Source: Erythroxylum novogranatense (Eukaryota; Streptophyta; Magnoliopsida; Malpighiales; Erythroxylaceae). Taken from it: a stretch of DNA of 64,000 nucleotides. The stretch covers positions 10,719,225-10,783,224 of the forward strand of contig CM057226.1 in NCBI GenBank assembly GCA_029891385.1, given 5' to 3'. The first letter of the stretch is position 1; each line of letters begins with the position of its first letter. This document shows positions 55,319-64,000 of the stretch, one piece after another. Under the pieces are notes generated by a model. That model was not told the origin of the DNA. It ran no database searches and saw nothing but the letters and a program-made list of their open reading frames with translations. A program made the position numbers and the translations under genes.

Positions 55319-56577
55319 TAAATGCTGAAGTGGTCCAGTCACACTGGGGTCGGTCCTACCGACCTACCGGGTCCCGATATGGGAAAAACCCCCGGAAACG
55401 TTTTTCAGCAATATCGATGTCGCGATCTCATCGGGACATATCTCGATCTCATCGGGATCCATTTAATCCTGTTGCTCTCCATATATTGGAACTCTATCCA
55501 AAACTATTTTATGAATTCTCCGAGACACTCTTATGCGTGTGACCCATTAGGTTCCCGGTTATGTTGGCCACTTAGATCAACACTTAATCTAAGCAAGTCA
55601 TAAGCGGTATCTAGCAACACATCATGACCCCCAATTGACCGGAAAGTAATTGGTTTGACGAATGAACATGTATTCATCATGAACCATATCACGAACCTTT
55701 CCATAGACAATTACCGTGCAATTCGTCCTTTCACCATGCTATACCCCACTTGGGTATGAGTGTGGGCAAAGTGTCAACTCTTTACTAGACTGACTATGTC
55801 AAATCTAGTCCAAGTGATATCAGTTCTTGTCCTGGGACTCATTACTTAATATGTCAATGAAGACACTCTTCATGACATACTTACTCCGACCGAGATTTCC
55901 AAGTAATGACCCCGACAAGAGGCCATGGGTATCATCTTTCGCTATCACGAAGTGGTGAATCCTCTATTGGCTACTCAATTACCTTGAATACCTCAAGCTG
56001 TACCCAATCACCACCCTATGAGCGACATCTCGAAGGTAACAAGGAATGGAGTCAAAGCACGTAATCAATATTCAAGATATCCTTGAGCACCTCAAGTCTA
56101 AGGATACTTGCACCATTGCTAAGATGAGATTATCATCGACATTAGAATAGTACATCCATGTGATGATCTCATAGCAGTCATCAATGTACTTACTACCTCT
56201 AGTAAGCATCCACATCTCAACCCTAAATATCTCATATTTACGCCACGAGATCCACCGCTTGATCAAATCAAGGTGTTTGAGATCGCTAGTCTTTCCGGAT
56301 TCCGATGTCGATCTCGGTAATCCTATGACTAGGGATAATTTAGATACTGACATAATTGCACATGATAGGAATCTCAGTAGTATGATCACATCATAATTTC
56401 CTTCATACTATGTCATATATCATGGACTTCATTAATTTGCTTATTGATCAATATCCGTTCATAAATAATGAACAGCAAGTTAATGAAATATGCCTTTCTT
56501 TATTTATTCATAAAGTATGTACACAAATTTGTACAAAATACGCTAAAGGCGATTGCCTTCAGGGCACTACTCTAACA
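54717..56577 (-). mobile_element. Solo Copia LTR, minus strand, TSD AGTCC, inside the LINE RT
   Basis: 1861 bp. On the minus strand it starts TGTTAGAGTAGTGCCCTGAAGG and ends GGGATTTTCCTACA, flanked by AGTCC at 54712-54716 and 56578-56582. Removal rejoins the LINE frame as KPFSPSRGIRQGDPLSPYLF. Same LTR family as 34564-36267. No PBS, PPT or coding region, so it is a solo LTR formed by LTR-LTR recombination. It contains a (TA)n run at 55283-55315. Confidence 0.92.
55283..55315. repeat. (TA)n microsatellite
   Basis: About 16 uninterrupted TA units within the solo LTR. No equivalent run occurs at the matching place in the 34564-36267 LTR. Confidence 0.95.
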
Positions 56578-56582
56578 AGTCC

Positions 56583-58704
56583 TTCACGAGGTATTAGGCA
56601 AGGCGACCCACTCTCGCCCTACCTCTTTGTCCTATGCATGTAAAGATTAGGACAACTTATTTTGAACAAGGTGGACCAAAGAATATAGAGACCGATAAAA
56701 CTGAGCCCTCCTGGGCCTCAAATATCTCATCTCTTCTTTGCGGATGACCTAATCTTTTTCGCGGAAGCCACGAACTCTCAAGCCCATGTTATGGCAAGAA
56801 CCTTGGAAGATTTTTATCAGGTTTCTGGCCAGAAAGTGAATATTAAAAAAACTCGAATTTTCTTCTCAAAGAATGTCTCCCTAGCACTCGAGCGTAGAAT
56901 CAGTCAAGCATTGCATATATCGCGTACGAACAATTTAGGGAAGTATTTAGGAGTCCCTTTGTTACATGAGGGATCATCAAGACACACGTACCGACATCTC
57001 CTTGATAATGCATGGAAGAAACTTGTAGGATGGAGGGAAAGGGTATTGTCTCTAGCGGGAAGGGTTACCTTAACCTAGTCTGTGATAGCGGCCCTACCCA
57101 CCTATACAATGCAAACAGTTAGACTCCTGAGGCAGCTTTGTGACTACTTAGAGAGACTCATGTGAGAGTTTGTCTGGGGCTCAACAGGTGAGCAAAGGAA
57201 AATGAATCTAGCCAACTGGGAAACAGTTTGTCAGCTAAAAAAAGCGAGTGGTCTAGGCATTAAACAAATCTGCTCTTCCAACGATGCCTTATTGTCTAAG
57301 TTGGGTTGGGCATTGATTACATATCCCCAAGCTTTATGGGTTCAGATTTTAAGATCCAAATATCGCGTTGACCCACATCACATCCCTTAGACAATAGAGA
57401 GGGTCAAGGCTTCAAGTATATGGAGGGGAATGTCTGCGACTTGGTAGGTAGTTCATTAAGGACTAAAATGGAAACAAGGAAACGAATGGAGAATCCTATT
57501 TTGGATGGATAATTGGGTAAAGGATTGGGGCCCATTTATTCATGTGGTGACCTCCCCAATCCTTGAAAGCACCCTCTACGCCTCTGTTGCGAACTTTAGG
57601 AATGCAGATAACACATGGAAGTGGAGCTTGTTCTAGCAGTACCTCCCTTCCTTAGTTTGTCTGGACATCGTGGAGACCCCTATTAATGCAGATAGTACAG
57701 CAAAAGAAGCTCTCCAATGGGGACAAACAACTCATGGAAGGTTCACAGTACCGTCCGCTTACGAATTAATCAAAGGGAGAATCACAAATGAGCAAAGTAG
57801 CCTATGGGATTTAATTTGAAAATGGGCAGAACCCCACCGCATTCGAGCTTTCCTTTGGTTAATGACCAAAGGCAAATTGATGACCAATCAACAATGAGTG
57901 ACCCGTCACATTGCTACGGACAGCAGGTGTCATTACTATGAACACGACGAATCTACCTTTCACACCATTAGGGATTGTCTGAGAGTAAAAACCTTTTGGG
58001 CAAATTCCCCCTGAAGATAGTGGATACAGACTTCTACTTATAGGATGAGGTGCGGTGGGTGAAATCCAATCTTACGAAGCACCACTAAGTGTGGCAATTC
58101 AACTGGATTTCTCTCTTTGGAGTAGCCTGCTGGTTTCTATGGTATTGGCGAAACAAAAGTGTGTTTGATCCTGGCTTCATTTGGCCAGAAGCAGGTGACA
58201 GAGCCGTTCTGGAGTATGTAGAATGGATAGAACGGACTAGGGTAATGGAAAGTTGTGTACTTCTAACCCAATGCCTACCCATGGGCAGGTTAGTTGGGTG
58301 GACCAAACCACTAGAGGATTGGGTTAAATTAAACACCGATGTGGTAGTAAAACAAGGCGGAAACATCATTACTGCGGGGGGAATACTTAGAGATTGGCAT
58401 AGTCAATGGTGCGGTGGGTTTATATAGCACATTGCAAGAGGAACCCCGCTGACTATAAAACTCTGGGGAGTCCAATCGAGTCTCATTCTAGCTTAGACAC
58501 TGGGATATCGACGAGTCATCGTCGAAGTGGACTCTCGAAGTTATAAATATTTTGTCTTCATCCAATACAGTTTTATCTGATGAGCAAATTTTGGTGAAAG
58601 GTACCCAAGGACTACTCCAACGAACTTGGGAGGTGTAGCTGCAGCATGTTCATCGTGAAGGGAACTAGTATGTAGACCACCTAGCCTCAATCGCAACCCT
58701 AGTC
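56583..58704 (+). pseudogene. LINE ORF2, RT C-terminus, zf-RVT and RNase H
   Basis: RT resumes with the catalytic FFADDLIFFAEA (about 56735), then VSGQKVNIKKTRIFFSKNV, NNLGKYLGVPLLHEGSS, WRERVLSLAGRVTL and WETVCQLKKASGLGIKQI. A zinc-binding RVT region follows at about 57800-57980 (HRIRAFLWLM, decayed C/H). RNase H: WVKLNTDVVVKQGGN and AGGILRDWHSQWCGG, then YRRVIVEVDSRS, to HLASIATLV where the family A unit interrupts. The last codons continue after it (SPGLHILQEPP). Many stops. Confidence 0.87.
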
Positions 58705-59427
58705 TATTGGGACCCGATCTCGGAACCGGATCCTAACCAGAAAACGAAGAGCAAAGAGAGAGAGGAAACAAAGAGAAGCGAATTCTTAATGCGAAAGAAC
58801 GGACAAATACAAATCGAAAACGAGTCGAATACAAACGTAATCGGAAATTCGAATCGAATCAAAAGCGAAAACATAAACATATCGGAAGCAAATCGAAATC
58901 GGAATAATCGAATAACAGAAATGTGAAACAAATATGGAGCGAAGTCAAAGCATACAAATGGAGTAACTGAACTGAACAAAGGTCCGACATCCGGGAACAA
59001 ATATCTTACAAATAATACTATCGCGTTGGAAACCTAGACTAAGACAATATCCAAACCAGTGAAACGAATCTGGTATAATTTTTTTTCTTTTCTTTCATTC
59101 TTTCTTTCATTTTCATTCCTTTCATCTTTTATTCCATCTCTTTCAAATCAAAACAATTAATTTCCCACTTTTGGAAATTCTTCCTCATGCAAAAACTCAA
59201 ATCATGAATTCTTCTTATACATTCATAAAAAAACATCCAAAATTCATCTTTTAATCAATTCTTATTTTTTTTTCTATCCATATACCAATTCATAATTCAA
59301 AGCCATACACAAACCCATATTTCATTAAGGCACAAAAACATCTATAACACAATATATATATATATATAAATACTCATTTTATTTCAAGTAATAACTCTAA
59401 TTTCTACTTTAAGATTGGGGTTCAACA
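58705..59427 (+). mobile_element. Family A LTR unit, internally deleted (0.72 kb), TSD TAGTC
   Basis: Starts TATTGGGACCCGATCT (TG decayed to TA) and ends AGATTGGGGTTCAACA, flanked by TAGTC at 58700-58704 and 59428-59432. It keeps the first about 400 bp of the family (CGCGTTGGAAACCTAGACT, CTGGTATAATTTTTTTTC) and the last about 100 bp (ACTCTAATTTCTACTTTAAG), but lacks the middle of about 3.5 kb. The shortest copy in the window. Confidence 0.9.
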
Positions 59428-59591
59428 TAGTCAGTCCAGGATTACATATTCTCCAGGAGCCTCCGATGACAGCTTTGGAATCAATTCACCGAAACAGCAA
59501 GGCGCTTTGTATTGTCAAAATATGAACTATTTAGCTTGTAATTGTTTTTTAGTTTTCTTTCCTTTGTACAAAAAAATATATTAACATTGGG

Positions 59592-60777
59592 CCTTTGCTT
59601 TTGATTTTAAAATTATAAAAGTCTATGAATTTCATAAAATTATAAAATAGTCTATCAATATATTGTGATATATAATTTTTAATTTTATATTAATCATTTC
59701 TCAAAAATTATAATAATATAAATTTGAAATAATAACTATCTCTTTATTTTTATCAATATTATTTTATATATTCACATATATAAAATGTAACTTTACTATT
59801 ATAAATAATTTTGGAATTCCTTATTAGTAACAATATTTGTTATCATATATATAAAAATACACTTTATTTTAATTGATTCTTTTTAGCTTAACTAATTCAT
59901 GAGTTGATATAAATTTAAACCATTTATTTCAAACTATTAGTAAATGAATATTGTACATTTTATTTAAAAAGTTTAAGTATTTAAAGTGAATTATTATTAT
60001 AATATGATTAATTAGATTTTATTATATAAAATTCATGTATAATAATTATATATATCTTTATTTTTATTTTAGTAAGAATAATAAATAAATAAATAGGCAC
60101 TCCGCATCTACTCTGCCATTATTATCTTTTCTAATTTTAAAAATCCAATAACGCACTGAAAAAGTCTCCATCCAAGAAAGAAAGTAAACTCATTTCACTT
60201 TGAGCCAATATCATCACTTTCCCGAAGAACCAACATATAACAGAAATTTGAAAGATACGGCAACTAAGATGGAAGTGGCTGTGATGGCCCATCTGCGCAG
60301 CAACTGGCGATGCAGGAGCTGAGTGGCGACGGCTGGAGATGCCTGGCGACGAGAACACTGGCTAGGTAGTAGACTGTATGTTGAGGATTTAAGAGAGGCA
60401 AACGAACAAGGAGAGTCAGAAGATCGAGTGAGGGTGAGGAAGAGGATCGGGTAATAAGGGTTGAGAAGTTTTATTTTTTTCGATTTAGTCCTAAAATCTA
60501 ATAAGTTTATAAAAATTTTCAGTATTCAACTCATATTCTAAATGTCAGTCGGTATCAGTCGAAAAAGTTAGTATACGCCGGTATCTTAAACCAGTAACAT
60601 ACCAGTACTGGTAGTACAGTTTTATGACCGGTACAGCACATATCGATAGGTACCGATGGGTGTGCTACGAACCTCATATCCCTGAGAAACATGGATATTA
60701 ATAAAATAAAGGAAATGACAAAGTCTCCGTTTCTCTTATTCATTAGGGTATAGCAAACAGCATTACACTCAGTTCGC
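59592..60777. other. Downstream region of CLE-like copy 2, with an unrelated insert
   Basis: 59605-59800 is paralogous to 16560-16750 (AAATAGTCTATCAATATATTGTG and following). 59830-60740 differs from copy 1. It includes an AT-rich block, a GC-richer stretch at 60280-60440 (CTGGCGATGCAGGAGC type; minus-strand 73-codon frame 60137-60358 with no known family) and a GTAC-rich patch at 60585-60650 (CCAGTACTGGTAGTAC). No confirmed gene. Confidence 0.45.
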
Positions 60778-60897
60778 AGTTCATACAAATATAAGACTTC
60801 AAAATCAAACAGTCTGGTTTAGTTCATGGATGATCGGAGTTCATACAAACATAAGACCTCTGCATCAATCAGTCTGATCTAGTTCATGGATGACCGG
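60778..60897 (-). repeat. 60-bp tandem duplication at the 3' end of CLE-like copy 2
   Basis: AGTTCATACAAATATAAGAC … GTTCATGGATGATCGG (60778-60837) is followed directly by a diverged copy, 60838-60897 (AGTTCATACAAACATAAGAC … GGATGACCGG). The second unit includes the stop codon and last codons of copy 2, the first lies in its 3' UTR. Confidence 0.9.
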
Positions 60898-61096
60898 TAC
60901 TGGGTCCAGAAGGTGTTTCTGGGATGCGACGTTGCTGTTTTGGTTTAGAATCGACAAAGCGATGTCCATGTGGAAGGAGGCGTCTGTAGTCAAGCTTCTT
61001 TGGATAAACAACTTGTTTCTCCGACCTACTGACGCTTAGTATCACTGAAAATATTAGGAGAAGAGCAAGATATCGAGTTGCAGCTGAATTTCCCAT
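60884..61096 (-). CDS. CLE-like peptide precursor, copy 2, altered C-terminus
   Basis: 70 residues, collinear with copy 1 without gaps. MGNSAATRYLALLLIFSVIL signal peptide, then EKQVVYPKKLDYRRLLPHGH, KPKQQRRIPETPSGP. The last residues are STGHP instead of DPDHN, so the CLE-type PxHN end is lost. The new ending SGPSTGH superficially recalls PIP/CEP-type 'GPS..GH' endings. The upstream Met at 61153 is excluded by the conserved intron acceptor. Low divergence over the body and a full-length frame suggest it may still be expressed. It may also be a recent pseudogene of the ligand. Confidence 0.65.
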   Translation of the reverse strand: MGNSAATRYLALLLIFSVILSVSRSEKQVVYPKKLDYRRLLPHGHRFVDSKPKQQRRIPETPSGPSTGHP

Positions 61097-61109
61097 CAAA
61101 TGCTTTATC

Positions 61110-61201
61110 CTGAAAACAATGTAAGTGTAAGTGTGGCCTGCTTGAATATGCATGATTAACTAAGAGTGATAAAGTAGGCTGAGATGATTCGGCAAACTCA
61201 C
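61110..61201 (-). other. Predicted 5'-UTR intron of CLE-like copy 2
   Basis: Minus-strand donor CG|GTGAGTTT (61201-61200) and acceptor TTGTTTTCAG (61111-61110) give a 92-nt intron, matching copy 1 in position and both splice sites. Confidence 0.7.
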
Positions 61202-61295
61202 CGTTAGGCTTGCACCTATGAGAAGTAATATCTCAGGAGGAGGAAAAAGAGGTAAAGCTTGGTGGAATGCGCTGTGAAATTATAGCGATGGCCTC

Positions 61296-61304
61296 TTTTT
61301 ATAA
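61296..61304 (-). promoter_or_regulatory. Likely TATA box of CLE-like copy 2
   Basis: Minus-strand TTATAAAAA followed by GAGGCC, at the same place relative to the intron as in copy 1. Confidence 0.55.
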
Positions 61305-61655
61305 TTGTCCGAGAGGTTAATCTAATGAGACTCTAGAAACTGAAGAATATAACGTGCAATCAGATGTCAATTAAACAAAAGACACAATTTATGTATACGG
61401 TCTAAGACGCAGACCAATTCCGAAGTCCATTACTCCAGAAAGCAATTCAAGTCTTAAATCACTTTCTCCCATGTCTCATCCTCTATCCAATTGGAAATTT
61501 GTTAAATCAATCACGATAGAAACTTTAAACTTTGACATTAATACACTAAAATATGTTGAATATATTGGAGTAATTAAGTAGATAGAGTAGAATCGCATTA
61601 AGATTGCAAGAAATATAGCACACAAAATATTATTATACGGAAAAGAGGAGTTATA
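61305..61655. other. Upstream region of CLE-like copy 2; no gene
   Basis: Paralogous to 17640-17815 up to about 61545 (AACGTGCAAT, ATCACTTTCTCCCATGTCTCATCC, AATTGGAAATTTGTTAA). Then unique AT-rich sequence to the start of the Copia LTR. Confidence 0.5.
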
Positions 61656-61984
61656 TGTTAGACTATTTTATGTTCCATGTAACTTATTGTATTGAGTCCT
61701 ATGAAACGCACCCAAGATAATGGTTATTGGGTATTACCGACTGGGTCTCAATGGGTCACAGACCCTTTTCCTCTCTCTTCTACTTACCAAAGGACATGTC
61801 CATTGGAGATGCTATATAAGTCGACACAACTTATTTCATCATAACGATTCTAAAATAATTCTGAACCATTGAGGAATTCTCTGAAGGAAGAAGACGAGAG
61901 GAAATAAATCAGCATCTTGCAAAAACGACAAACAATTATGGATACGGGTACGCATAACGAATCGATCCTATTATAGTTTTAACA
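61656..61984 (+). repeat. 5' LTR of the terminal Copia
   Basis: 329 bp, TGTTAGACTATTTTATG … ATAGTTTTAACA, with a TATA box in GATGCTATATAAGTCG at about 61808-61822. The boundary is fixed by the adjacent PBS. Confidence 0.88.
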
Positions 61985-61986
61985 AT

Positions 61987-61998
61987 TGGTATCAGAGT
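61987..61998 (+). other. Primer-binding site of the terminal Copia
   Basis: TGGTATCAGAGT, two bases after the LTR. Eleven of twelve bases match the initiator tRNA-Met type seen in the other elements. Confidence 0.85.
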
Positions 61999-63630
61999 AT
62001 GGTATTACATGATTTGTTGATCTACCGTGCATCATTTATGTATGCTTGCGTTTCTGGAATATGATTGAGTTTCTGTTTTGTCCTTTAATTTCCATGCTTT
62101 TCCGAAATTGGTTTTTGGTCTTAATGATGGAGATAAAAATGAAAACCAATTAAATGTGTTGCACTGGAATGATGCTCTCTTTGAAATGTGGGTATGGTTG
62201 TTCAAGAACCGAATATGAATGTTGATATGTATGCATTGTCTTCTTTATTGTCTGGTATTATAAATGGTGTTGATACAGAACATATAAACATAAAAGAATC
62301 CTTTTGTTGTGTTGATAATGCCATGTATGGAAAGATACGACTTGGGATAGTTTTCGGTAGGGAAAACAAAAAGAAACCAACCATTTGTATTTGGAATTAC
62401 CGATGATTTACTGTGTTGCATATGCGTTTATGATTGTTGAAAAGTAACGAAATTTTCAATTATCATCAACGATGAAGGATAACACAGTGAAAGCAACCAA
62501 ACACGTCAAGCATGGATGTTAAAATACAACCTAAAGTTTTCGGTATGATGGTTTAGGAAGAGAAAATCAATGGGTTTTGTGTCGAATAATACACACCGTA
62601 GAAACGATGATGGATTACGGTTCTGTTGACTCAAACCCAAATAATGGAAGAAGAATTTTTTTTTTTTAAAAAAAACCCAGAAACGATGAAGACGACGATG
62701 AACAGCGTCTGGCGCGTGCAACGCACGCGCTAGCCCTCAGATCGTTCGCAATGTCGAGAAAAGTCTTGAACCGTTGCGTAGTTACACGCGTGCGACAACG
62801 CTGCGTCAAGACCTGAAGTCTGGCGCTGCAGAGCACGCGCCAGACGGGCTTAAAGCCCAAAAGGGAATTTTGTGGACTGTTTTTTGGGCCTTTGGGTTAA
62901 TTAATAGTTATAGACTTTAACCCCTAAAGAAAAATTATTTTAGGATGGAACATAAGGGATTATTTAATTCATAATTGATTTATACATAATATAATTTTGA
63001 GAAATTAGTACTATATTATATATTTCTTTGGTACTTTGAATATTTATATTATGTAATAATAGGAATTAAATTTTCCTAGCATATGTTTAATAGAATACAT
63101 GACATTATGGACATTTATAATAGTTTGTTTATCACCAAAGTGATCAAACTAGTTATATTAACTTTGTCATGTATGATAATTGTCCAATTAAATGTTTATT
63201 GCATGGAAAGCTTGTTAGTCACCAAAGTGGCCTAGCTTGAAAATTTTAATCATTTAATTGTGATTTATTTCAAATGTTCAATATAATATGATGCAAAATG
63301 ACATAACGGTTGAATTGAACAATTGAGATTATTAATTATAACGCTAGGAGGTCACCCAAAGGTGGACCATTGTTTATAATTAATGACATTAAAGGGATTT
63401 TATCAACATATTTAGTTAATATGATTGTATATCCAAAGATAACATACATATTGACTGTAATATGCTTGATTGTCCATTATAGTATTATATATAAGCATCA
63501 TACTAGGTTATTTCTATGTATTTAAATTTCACCCAAAGGAGGATTTAAATGCATAATTAATGTTTATTAGTTAGTTTGAATCCATTTAGGTTTACTCAAA
63601 GCATTAATGTGAACTATATGTTGTATGTGC
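61999..63630 (+). other. Long leader of the terminal Copia, with repeated CACC(A/C)AAAG motif
   Basis: No convincing gene. A 72-codon frame at 62188-62406 has no recognised family. 62690-62860 is CG-rich (GGCGCGTGCAACGCACGCGC; GTCTGGCGC…GCGCCAGAC hairpin). From 63040 it is AT-rich with four occurrences of TCACCAAAGTG or CACCCAAAGG type (about 63133, 63220, 63352, 63530). Confidence 0.5.
62818..62845. repeat. GC-rich perfect stem-loop in the Copia leader
   Basis: GTCTGGCGC (62818-62826), 10-base loop, GCGCCAGAC (62837-62845). GGCGCGTGCAACGCACGCGC lies about 110 bp upstream in the same GC island, in otherwise AT-rich DNA. Confidence 0.8.
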
Positions 63631-64000
63631 AACATCTACTAGTTTGTTCGCTTTAGGAAATGGCTTGATTAAATTCAATGGTCTGAACTATGGGGATTGG
63701 TCCGAACAAATCCAGTTCCAACTGGGTGTAATGGATTTGGACTTGGCCATAGTTTCAGACGTAAGGCCTGAAGCCATAACTGAGGCCAGTTCTGAAGCTG
63801 ACAAGTCTTATAATGAGGCTTGGGAATGTTCTAATAGGCTGTGCTTGAATTTAATGCGAATGACGATCGCCGAAAATGTCAAGCCATCAATGCCTAAAAC
63901 GGAAAATGCAAAGGAGTTCATGTTGAAGCTGAAAGAATACTCCCAATCTGATATAGCTGACAAGTCCATAGTAGGGACTTTAATGAGTGAGCTAACGACC
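63631..64000 (+). CDS. Copia Gag, N-terminal part (runs off the window)
   Basis: Open to the last base, with no stop. LIKFNGLNYGDWSEQIQFQL is the typical Copia Gag start, followed by LAIVSDVRPEAITEASSEAD, NRLCLNLMRMTIAENVKPSM, FMLKLKEYSQSDIADKSIVG and TLMSELTT. The frame is open from about 63616. No ATG precedes LFALGNGLIKF nearby, so the true start is uncertain (an upstream Met may be lost or supplied by splicing). Gag packages element RNA. Confidence 0.8.

Larger units (their letters stand above)
51065..59577 (+). mobile_element. L1-type LINE, apparently full length, with two LTR insertions
   Basis: Bounded by a 14-bp target duplication with one mismatch (ATATTAATATTGGG 51051-51064; ATATTAACATTGGG 59578-59591) and an A-rich 3' end (GTACAAAAAAAT). 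Removing the two insertions leaves about 5.9 kb, normal for a plant L1. ORF1 is of DUF4283 type (51463-51995). ORF2 has an endonuclease, RT and RNase H (about 52837-59520). Both are broken by many stops, so it is inactive. GC content is higher than the surroundings. Confidence 0.9.
61656..64000 (+). mobile_element. Copia retrotransposon, 5' part (continues beyond the window)
   Basis: 5' LTR (61656-61984), PBS, a long leader (about 1.65 kb) and the start of gag. The left flank is TTATA (61651-61655). The matching TSD would be right of the window. Gag is open to the end of the window, so this may be the youngest element here. Confidence 0.88.

Noticed and set aside
60137..60358. Minus-strand 73-codon frame near CLE-like copy 2
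   Set aside because: No recognised motif, absent from copy 1, no splice or promoter support.
62188..62406. 72-codon plus-strand frame in the Copia leader
   Set aside because: Lies between PBS and gag, with no family motif. Probably untranslated leader.

Overview
This is a stretch of eudicot nuclear DNA. It is AT-rich and consists mostly of nested transposable elements that have invaded each other and a few gene relics. There are no bacterial features. The plant assignment rests on Ty1/Copia, L1-type LINE and hAT elements of plant type, initiator-tRNA-Met primer sites, and fossils of two plant-specific genes (a SCAB1-like actin-binding protein and an armadillo-repeat kinesin). The species cannot be named from the sequence. 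No long intact host gene is present. The only plausible living host genes are two small secreted-peptide genes of CLE type, at 17.2 kb and 60.9 kb.

Layout. 1-939: end of an LTR of a non-coding family here called family A (5' end TGTTGGGACCC, 3' end GGGGTCCAACA). 1.5-3.9 kb: decayed hAT transposase. 5.85-8.1 kb: SCAB1-like pseudogene with a tandem exon duplication, interrupted by a reversed family A unit (6331-7623). 8.46-15.0 kb: ARK-type kinesin pseudogene, split by a 4.2 kb family A unit (9117-13319). 17.2 kb: CLE-like gene 1, minus strand. 18762-24243: a Copia element on the minus strand with both LTRs, PBS, PPT and TSD, but a broken pol. 24.7-36.3 kb: a 5'-truncated Copia on the plus strand, interrupted by a 7.1 kb foldback element made of family A LTR (26463-33605). 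37142-49992: a full-length Copia carrying a second Copia (40831-48519) inside its RT. The nested one has lost most of RT and all of RNase H and instead carries an in-frame plant-transposon-like ORF. 51065-59577: a full-length L1-type LINE interrupted by a solo Copia LTR (54717-56577) and a deleted family A unit (58705-59427). 59.6-61.5 kb: a second copy of the CLE-like locus. 61656 to the end: 5' part of another Copia.

Almost every insertion can be delimited to the base because its target-site duplication survives: AAGTA, AAAAG, TTTTA, CAAAA, ATGAG, GAGAT, AGTCC, TAGTC, and about 14 bp for the LINE. This gives a clear order of events. The kinesin and SCAB1 relics, the LINE and two Copias were hosts, and the family A units, the solo LTR and the inner Copia came later.

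The most unusual objects are: (1) the 26463-33605 foldback, a family A LTR whose two outer ends are both the 5' LTR end, with about 2.5 kb inverted arms and one 5-bp TSD; (2) a smaller snap-back hairpin in the U3 of the 5' LTR of the 18.8-24.2 kb Copia; (3) the RT/plant-transposon-domain in-frame fusion in the inner Copia; and (4) the CLE-like paralogues about 43.6 kb apart, the second with a rewritten C-terminus next to a 60-bp tandem duplication. All similarity statements are by eye. No database search or alignment program was run.
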